Shown: piece after piece, positions 58,531 to 64,000 of the stretch
Layout: the number at the start of each line of letters is the position of its first letter
How positions within the stretch are numbered: the first letter of the stretch is position 1
NCBI GenBank assembly: GCA_016708905.1
Contig: JADJEV010000001.1
Span: 248,001 to 312,000, forward strand
DNA length: 64,000 nucleotides
Reading direction: 5' to 3'
Source of the DNA: Candidatus Methylophosphatis roskildensis
GTDB taxonomy: Bacteria; Pseudomonadota; Gammaproteobacteria; Burkholderiales; Rhodocyclaceae
Notes under the pieces: generated by a model
Databases searched by the model: none
Seen by the model: the letters and a program-made list of their open reading frames with translations, nothing else
What the model was told of the DNA's origin: nothing
Translations under genes and position numbers: made by a program

Positions 58531-59013
58531 CTAAACCTTCTTCTTCTGCTTCAGATCGTAGCCGGCCGTCACGGCCCCGCCCAGCGTACCGTCCGCCTGC
58601 TGTTCCTTGTACTCCATCTCGACCTTGGCGAAGTTCAGGGAGATCGACTCGATCGGAATCTCCGTTCCTTCCGACCCACCGGTCTGATAGCTGCTGACCA
58701 GCACATCGGAAAACTTGACCACCAGGTAGTCCTGCTGTTCCTTGCCGGCTTTGCGGCAACTGAGTTTGACGTCCTTGATGTGCTCGCCGGTCGCGCAGGC
58801 CAGCATTAGCTTGGGGGTCGCGTTACTCATCTTCATCGTGAAACTGAAATCGTGCATGTTGACGACGCCGGAACCGCCACCACCACCTATTGCCATGGAA
58901 CCCGAGTTGTTTGCACCCCAGCTCCAGCTCAGCACATCAATCTCCTTCTTGTGCTTCGAATCGGCGGACTCGCCTTCGATACCACTAATCTTCAAGAAAA
59001 AATCGACAGCCAT
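58531..59013 (-). CDS. hcp: Hcp tube protein, paralogue 1
   Basis: 160 residues. AVDFFLKISGIEGESADSKH, KEIDVLSWSWGANNSGSMAI, GVVNMHDFSFTMKMSNATPK, ACATGEHIKDVKLSCRKAGK, ESISLNFAKVEMEYKEQQAD. Hcp hexamers stack into the inner tube. RBS AGGAG 7 nt before ATG. The ISGIEGES block is the usual Hcp hallmark. Likely the main tube subunit, as it comes directly after tssC. Confidence 0.94.
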   Translation of the reverse strand: MAVDFFLKISGIEGESADSKHKKEIDVLSWSWGANNSGSMAIGGGGGSGVVNMHDFSFTMKMSNATPKLMLACATGEHIKDVKLSCRKAGKEQQDYLVVKFSDVLVSSYQTGGSEGTEIPIESISLNFAKVEMEYKEQQADGTLGGAVTAGYDLKQKKKV

Positions 59014-59080
59014 TTTTGCTCTCCTTCTTTTGAATTAAGAAAACACGCTAAACGTGCCGGTGAGTCCAGGGAGCCAACCC

Positions 59081-60574
59081 CTAACCGCCGGCTTTCACCG
59101 ACGGCAGCTTGGAAACCAGGCGCAGCGATACCGTCAAACCCTCAAGCTGGTAGTGCGGCCTGAGGAAAAACTTCGATGTGTAATACCCCGGATTGCCTTC
59201 GACCTCTTCGACAACGACTTCGGCTGCAGCCAGCGGACGCTTGGACTTGGTCTCTTCCGAGGAAATGGAAGGATCGCCGTCCACATAGTTCATGATCCAG
59301 TCATTGAGCCAGCGCTGCATGTCGGCACGCTCCTTGAACGAACCGATCTTATCGCGAACTATGCACTTCAGGTAGTGGGCGAAACGGCAGGTTGCGAACA
59401 GGTAGGGCAGACGCGCGGCGAGGTTGGCGTTCGCGGTGGCATCGGGATCGTCGTATTCGAACGGCTTTTGCAGGGACTGCGCGCCGATGAACGCCGCGAA
59501 GTCGGAGTTCTTGCGGTGCACCAGCGGCATGAAGCCATTTTTCGCCAGCTCCGCTTCGCGCCGGTCGGAAATCGCGATCTCGGTCGGGCACTTCATGTCT
59601 ACGCCGCCGTCGTCGGTCGGGAAAGTGTGGGTCGGCAATCCCTCAACCGCACCGCCCGACTCGATGCCGCGAATCCGCGAGCACCAGCCATAGAGCTTGA
59701 ACGACCGCGTGATGTTGGTTGCCATCGCGTAGGCGGCATTGGTCCAGGTGTATTTGCTGTGATCGGCCGCACCGGTGTCTTCCTCGAAATCGAACTCCTC
59801 GACCGGGCTGGTCTTCGCGCCATAGGGCAGGCGCGAGAGGAATCGCGGCATGGCCAGCCCGATGTAGCGCGAGTCGTCGGATTCGCGCAGCGAGCGCCAG
59901 GCCGCGTATTCGGGCGTACCGAAGATCTTGGTCAAATCGCGCGGGTTGGCCAGTTCCTGCCAGGTCTCCATCTGCATGACCGTCGGGCTCGCTGCGGCGA
60001 TGAACGGGCAGTGCGCCGCGGCCGATACCTTGGCCATCTCGCCGAGCAGTTCGACATCGGGGGGGCTCTGGTCGAAGTAGTAGTCGCCAACCAGCGTGCC
60101 GAAGGGTTCGCCGCCGAACTGGCCGTACTCTTCCTCGTAGACCTTCTTGAACAACGGGCTCTGGTCCCAGGCGATGCCCTTGTAGCGCTTGAGGGTCTTG
60201 CCGAGTTCCAGCTTGGTTATGTTCATGAAACGGATCTTCAGCATCTCGTCAACTTCGGTGTTGCTGACGAGGTAGTGCAGGCCGCGCCATGCGCCTTCGA
60301 GCTTCTGGAAATCCTGGTGGTGCATGATCAGGTTGATCTGCTCGGACAGCTTGCGGTCGAGTTCGGCGATGATTGCCTCGATCGACCTGACCACGTCCGT
60401 CCCGATTACCTTGGTATTGACCAGCGCCTGCTGGGCGAGCGTCTGCACCGCCTGCTCGACGGCGCTCTTGGCTTCCTCGGTCTTGGGCTTGAACTCCTTT
60501 TGCAGCAGCGAGCCAAGCTCGTTGCCCTCGAAGGTGACGCCCTGCAGCTGCGAACTCTGTTGTGCTTCAGCCAT
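59081..60574 (-). CDS. tssC: Type VI sheath large subunit TssC
   Basis: 497 residues, VipB/ImpC. LEGAWRGLHYLVSNTEVDEM, KIRFMNITKLELGKTLKRYK, YEEEYGQFGGEPFGTLVGDY, AAASPTVMQMETWQELANPR, LAARLPYLFATCRFAHYLKC, PGYYTSKFFLRPHYQLEGLT. It forms the contractile sheath with TssB. Intact, 32 bp from tssB. Confidence 0.97.
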   Translation of the reverse strand: MAEAQQSSQLQGVTFEGNELGSLLQKEFKPKTEEAKSAVEQAVQTLAQQALVNTKVIGTDVVRSIEAIIAELDRKLSEQINLIMHHQDFQKLEGAWRGLHYLVSNTEVDEMLKIRFMNITKLELGKTLKRYKGIAWDQSPLFKKVYEEEYGQFGGEPFGTLVGDYYFDQSPPDVELLGEMAKVSAAAHCPFIAAASPTVMQMETWQELANPRDLTKIFGTPEYAAWRSLRESDDSRYIGLAMPRFLSRLPYGAKTSPVEEFDFEEDTGAADHSKYTWTNAAYAMATNITRSFKLYGWCSRIRGIESGGAVEGLPTHTFPTDDGGVDMKCPTEIAISDRREAELAKNGFMPLVHRKNSDFAAFIGAQSLQKPFEYDDPDATANANLAARLPYLFATCRFAHYLKCIVRDKIGSFKERADMQRWLNDWIMNYVDGDPSISSEETKSKRPLAAAEVVVEEVEGNPGYYTSKFFLRPHYQLEGLTVSLRLVSKLPSVKAGG

Positions 60575-60606
60575 TGCTTGCTCCTGGAATAGTTGAATTC
60601 GCAGGC

Positions 60607-61116
60607 CTACGCCGCGCCGCCGTCTTCAGGCTTCTTGACCGCCGCCAGCGACTGCAGCAGCGCCGGATCCTTGATCACCCGGGCGATCAGTTCCTCGGCC
60701 CCGGTCTTGCCATCCATGTAGGTGATCAGGTTCGACAACTGCTCGCGCGCCTCGAGCAGCTTGCTCAGCGCATCGACCTTCCGCGCCACCGCGGCCGGCG
60801 AGAAGTCGTCCATGTTGTCGAACGTGATGTCCACGCTGATATTGCCCTCGCCAGTAAGCGTATTGGGTACCTGAAACGCAACCCGCGGCTTGGTAGCCTT
60901 CATCCGGTGGTCGAAATTGTCGACGTCGATTTCCAGGAATTTCCTGTCCGCGACCGGAGGCAGCGGCTCGGTCGGTTTTCCCGAGAGATCCGACAGCACG
61001 CCCATGATGAACGGGAGCTGAATCTTCTTCTCGGCACCGTACAATTCTACGTCATACTCGATCTGAACGCGGGGCGCACGATTGCGCGCGATGAATTTCT
61101 GACTGCTTGTAACCAC
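60607..61116 (-). CDS. tssB: Type VI sheath small subunit TssB
   Basis: 169 residues, VipA/ImpB. QKFIARNRAPRVQIEYDVEL, GAEKKIQLPFIMGVLSDLSG, FLEIDVDNFDHRMKATKPRV, VDITFDNMDDFSPAAVARKV, EELIARVIKDPALLQSLAAV. The N-terminal strand docks on TssC. 84 bp after tssA. Confidence 0.96.
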   Translation of the reverse strand: MVTSSQKFIARNRAPRVQIEYDVELYGAEKKIQLPFIMGVLSDLSGKPTEPLPPVADRKFLEIDVDNFDHRMKATKPRVAFQVPNTLTGEGNISVDITFDNMDDFSPAAVARKVDALSKLLEAREQLSNLITYMDGKTGAEELIARVIKDPALLQSLAAVKKPEDGGAA

Positions 61117-61200
61117 GACGGCCCTCCTTCTCTAGATCACATCAACCAGTCAACGCAGCCACCACCGGCACCGCGCCACACCCTGCACCATGCCTCCCGA

Positions 61201-62205
61201 CTACTCCTCGCGACCGAGCCCGGCGATCGTCTCGATCTGCTGCATGCTCTCGGGAACCATGTCCTTGATGATATCGACAAAACTCATGTTGATCAGCCGT
61301 TTTGCCCGTTTGAGCAATAGCGGCGCCGGATTGGTCGGCTCATTGCGCTCGAAGTACGCCACGATCTTGTCGATCATCAGCAACGCGTCCTGACGCGAGC
61401 GGATGTCGCCGCTGATCGGCCGCGCCTCACCTGCCACCGCGCCGGCTTTGGCAGGCTCGCCCTCGGTTGCAGCAACAGCCTGAACCAACGGGCAGACCTG
61501 CTGCACCGCATGGAGCGTCGCCAGCAGCGGCTTGAAATCGGGCGCGCGTTCGGAGCCGACCTTGTCTGCAAGGAATTCAGACAGCGCTTTGGCTGCGGCG
61601 AGGGTCTCGCCGATGCGGCCGACGCAATCGGGGTCTTCGGCTGCCACTGCGCCGATGACGGTCTGGATCTGTGCCAGGGAGACCGGCTCGCTGCCCTCGC
61701 GCGACGGCAGTTTTCCGAGCGCGATCTCGGCGTCGCGAACCAGGACCGAGCCATGCTGGCGCGAGTCGACCAGAGGCGCGCCACGCAGGTCGTGAATCAT
61801 CGCCTCGACATCCGTCAGCGGCGCGAGCGCGTTCATGCGCATCGTCGGATCGTTGTCTTCGTCCGAGTCCAGACGCGGATGAACGCCGTCCCAGTAGCTA
61901 TCCAGCAGTCGGTACACCATCTGCAGGCCAGGAAGCAGGCCAGCATAGCCTTGAACATGCACCCAGCCCCGCGCGAGCAGTATCGCGATGCGAAGATCCT
62001 TGGAACGCCCCAGCAACGCAGTTGCTGCGCTGCAAACGTCGCCCCAGACCGGCTCCTCGGCTGGAATGACGGTCTCGCCGAACTGCTGTTCCGGCTTGCC
62101 GCGAGCCGCCTGGTCGAGAGCGAGAAATGCCGCGTCATACTCGAGATCGGGACCGCAGGGCGGCTCGTCACTCGTAGGCGCCAACAGCGATTCGATATCG
62201 ATCAC
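61201..62205 (-). CDS. tssA: Type VI cap/baseplate-associated protein TssA
   Basis: 334 residues. N-terminal ImpA domain (EPPCGPDLEYDAAFLALDQA, PVWGDVCSAATALLGRSKDL, RIAILLARGWVHVQGYAGLL, DSYWDGVHPRLDSDEDNDPT) and a C-terminal region (GDIRSRQDALLMIDKIVAYF, NEPTNPAPLLLKRAKRLINM, SFVDIIKDMVPESMQQIETI). Short TssA type that ends in the VasJ-like or related C-terminal domain. First gene of the tssA-B-C-hcp-hcp-tagJ-E-F-G-H run; the 167 bp upstream should hold the promoter. Confidence 0.93.
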   Translation of the reverse strand: MIDIESLLAPTSDEPPCGPDLEYDAAFLALDQAARGKPEQQFGETVIPAEEPVWGDVCSAATALLGRSKDLRIAILLARGWVHVQGYAGLLPGLQMVYRLLDSYWDGVHPRLDSDEDNDPTMRMNALAPLTDVEAMIHDLRGAPLVDSRQHGSVLVRDAEIALGKLPSREGSEPVSLAQIQTVIGAVAAEDPDCVGRIGETLAAAKALSEFLADKVGSERAPDFKPLLATLHAVQQVCPLVQAVAATEGEPAKAGAVAGEARPISGDIRSRQDALLMIDKIVAYFERNEPTNPAPLLLKRAKRLINMSFVDIIKDMVPESMQQIETIAGLGREE

Positions 62206-62372
62206 AACCTGCTCCCGGTCGGCATTTCGTCATTCACAGCATCATTCGCACGGTATTGTCCAATGCGCTTCAGATGACACGTTGCCGTAGCGCGACATCG
62301 CCGTCAACTCGCCCGACGGACTACGCCGGCCGGCCGAGCGAGAGAAGTCACGCCAGGACGGCTGTCATCTGG

Positions 62373-64000
62373 TCAGAAATCACTGCATCCGTTGCGTTCG
62401 CCGAGGTCGACGCAATTCGAAAGATTGGGCCGCTGCCGAACGCGCGACCACTCGAGCGACAGGATGTCGACGCCTTGCGTCGCCCGGTCGAGCATGGCCG
62501 GACCGGTTGCGGCGCACATCGCCGGCAGACCGAGGTTGCGGTCATACAAGAACGAGGTTTCCGGCGTGTCGCGAATCAGCCTGCCGATCGAATCCTGCGC
62601 CAAGGAAATCGGCGGCAGGGGCTCGGGCACCGGCGTTGGAGTCGGGGTCGGTTCGGGAGTCGGGGTCGGAGTCGGTTCCGGAGTCGGAGTCGGTTCCGGA
62701 GTCGGAGTCGGTTCCGGAGTCGGAGTCGGAGTCGGGGTGGGGGTCGGTATCGGGGTACCAACTGGCACTACGGTCAGCGCCGTTGCATTGGTCGCCGCCT
62801 GCGCAAGCGTGTAGTTGGGAGCGGTCAGCCCGCTTCCATTGATCGCGTAACTGCCTGGTGGCGTGCTCGCGTCGGTCGGTGAAATGAACGCCAGCACGCC
62901 GCTGGTTGCCGTTGCCTGGGTCTCACCCAGCACGAATCCGGTAACCGTGCCAGTGAAGGGCGGGTTGGCGACGCCCTGGTTGCGGGTAAAGGGATCCGCA
63001 ACGTAAAGGAGCTGCGCCGGGTTGATGGTCAGGCTTCCGCCGCCGATCTCGAGGAAATACCCGGCCGGGGAGGTGAACGCCCCGGAAATCGGATAAGTCC
63101 CGACAGGCGACGACTGCGTCGCCGCAGTCGAGAAGCCGCCGGCCAGCGCATCGGCCAGGGTGTCGCCCAGTGCCGATTGCAGGCCGGTCGGCGCGGTCGG
63201 GTTGAGCGGCGGATTGGCGGCACCGTAGGTTCGAACGATGTTGCCCACGCCGGCAACGATAGTGGGGCGCTGCACGTAGAGGAAGTGGTTGGTCGCCGGT
63301 ATCGCGACGCCGCTGGCTCCGCAGCTGCCGACGTCGCCGAAGCTGCAGCCATAGAGATTGGGCAGCGGATTGCCCGGTGCCAGACCGCCCCGCGTTTCAC
63401 CGACCCAGGTGTTGGCCCAGACGCGCCATACGCCGCCCGCGCCCGGCGTCAGGCTGCCACCACCCGAGTTTACGAAAAGCCCGGCGGCGGCGAGATCGAT
63501 CGTCGATCCCGCGCTCAACGTGGTGACGTCCTGGTTCAGAGTCAGGTTGCCCGCCAGCGTCTGGACCTGGAAATTCCCCGCCGCCGTCGAGTTGGTCGCG
63601 GTAATCGCTTGCGGCGCGTTGGTCGCCGCGGCAAACCCGGTCGTTGCCAGGGGGCCAAGTGTCAGCGGCCCGCTATTGACAAAACTGAAACTGGCGGGTG
63701 GATCGACCGACAAGGTGCCGACGGCATTGCCGGGGTTGTTCAGCGCCACCGCCGATGTCGTCGCACCGCGCACCAGCAATCCTGCCGCCGTGATCGGCGC
63801 GGTCTGGCCGATCGCGCCACCGCTCGACAGGGTCAGGTTTCTTGCCCCGTTGGACAAGGCGGCGTTGATCGCGATGCCACCTGCCCCGCCGTCGTTCTGC
63901 AAGGTCAGCGGATCGGGGAAAGTAGCAGCCGATGCCAGCGTGATCGCACCGGCGTGGGTGTTTGAACCGACCACGATCGACGAGAACCCCGGCTGCAGGG
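62373..64000 (-). CDS. Filamentous-haemagglutinin-like exoprotein, C-terminal part (continues past window)
   Basis: At least 543 residues; the frame is open to the window end. Repetitive beta-helix style segments (LTLQNDGGAGGIAINAALSN, GAIGQTAPITAAGLLVRGAT, FQVQTLAGNLTLNQDVTTLS), then domains like MBG repeats (IVRTYGAANPPLNPTAPTGL; LLYVADPFTRNQGVANPPFT, SGVLAFISPTDASTPPGSYA), a Pro-Thr-Glu stalk (about 50 residues coded by 62630-62760), and a C-terminal tail with three Cys (LPAMCAATGPAMLDRATQGV, NLSNCVDLGERNGCSDF). Typical of two-partner-secretion or similar surface filaments. The GTG at 63972 is internal, not a start. 167 bp upstream of tssA. Confidence 0.8.
   Translation of the reverse strand, partial: LQPGFSSIVVGSNTHAGAITLASAATFPDPLTLQNDGGAGGIAINAALSNGARNLTLSSGGAIGQTAPITAAGLLVRGATTSAVALNNPGNAVGTLSVDPPASFSFVNSGPLTLGPLATTGFAAATNAPQAITATNSTAAGNFQVQTLAGNLTLNQDVTTLSAGSTIDLAAAGLFVNSGGGSLTPGAGGVWRVWANTWVGETRGGLAPGNPLPNLYGCSFGDVGSCGASGVAIPATNHFLYVQRPTIVAGVGNIVRTYGAANPPLNPTAPTGLQSALGDTLADALAGGFSTAATQSSPVGTYPISGAFTSPAGYFLEIGGGSLTINPAQLLYVADPFTRNQGVANPPFTGTVTGFVLGETQATATSGVLAFISPTDASTPPGSYAINGSGLTAPNYTLAQAATNATALTVVPVGTPIPTPTPTPTPTPEPTPTPEPTPTPEPTPTPTPEPTPTPTPVPEPLPPISLAQDSIGRLIRDTPETSFLYDRNLGLPAMCAATGPAMLDRATQGVDILSLEWSRVRQRPNLSNCVDLGERNGCSDF
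62630..62760 (-). repeat. Short tandem repeats coding a Pro-Thr-Glu stalk
   Basis: Units of 6 and 18 bp built from GTCGGA/GTCGGGGTC and GGTTCC on the plus strand, coding PTPTPTPEPTPTPEPT on the minus strand. Such tracts change length easily; in-frame 6-bp units would keep the protein open. Confidence 0.85.

Overview
The window looks like a chromosomal segment of a high-GC betaproteobacterium. The ribosomal S21 / YqeY / primase / sigma-70 block followed by a tRNA with anticodon CAT, the 2-methylcitrate genes, a DnaE1-type polymerase, a WbuC cupin and an Imp-type type VI secretion cluster fit Rhodocyclales or Burkholderiales. An 'Accumulibacter'-like lineage is my best guess, from gene content only. 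No 16S rRNA is present.

Layout. (1) 1-9.2 kb, housekeeping, all on the minus strand: HD-GYP response regulator, prpC-prpD, tRNA(CAT), and rpsU-yqeY-dnaG-rpoD. Almost every protein gene here carries single-base frameshifts or an in-frame stop, mostly at short homopolymers, even in essential genes. The likeliest explanation is consensus error in this part of the assembly. (2) 9.3-32.3 kb, a mobile-element graveyard: an IS481-like element, a DruA-domain/ISAs1 transposase fusion, two copies of an unclassified ~500-aa protein family, and a deeply nested structure. In that structure an IS4-type transposase gene is split by a second IS481-like element and by an IS21-like element. The IS21 istA gene is itself split by two different 'recombinase in trio' (RIT) elements that landed about 30 bp apart in opposite orientations. 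Target duplications can be read for the IS481-like and IS21-like elements, so the order of insertion can be reconstructed. (3) 32.3-37 kb, secreted surface proteins: a truncated FG-GAP protein and a 1,200-residue fibronectin-III/PKD/FG-GAP protein with seven near-identical 300-bp repeats, preceded by a c-di-GMP-I riboswitch. (4) 37.7-41.7 kb: WbuC-family cupin and dnaE, both intact. (5) 41.8-62.2 kb, type VI secretion: a vgrG relic, OmpA-type lipoprotein, PpkA-like kinase, PAAR tip, a VgrG with a C-terminal M91-like metallopeptidase, then tssH-G-F-E-tagJ-hcp-hcp-tssC-B-A. The membrane-complex genes tssJKLM are not in the window. (6) 62.4-64 kb: the C-terminal part of a filamentous-haemagglutinin-like exoprotein that runs off the window.

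How the parts connect. The HD-GYP regulator (c-di-GMP hydrolysis) and the c-di-GMP riboswitch in front of the large surface protein suggest adhesion controlled by that second messenger. The type VI cluster holds sheath, tube, spike, ATPase and accessory genes on one strand with short gaps, plus a kinase/lipoprotein pair for post-translational control and a candidate protease effector. The nested region from about 15.3 to 32.3 kb may have separated two halves of one FG-GAP protein gene.

Limits: frameshifts were inferred by comparing reading frames and remembered family sequences, not by alignment. Family names are recognition calls made without database searches.
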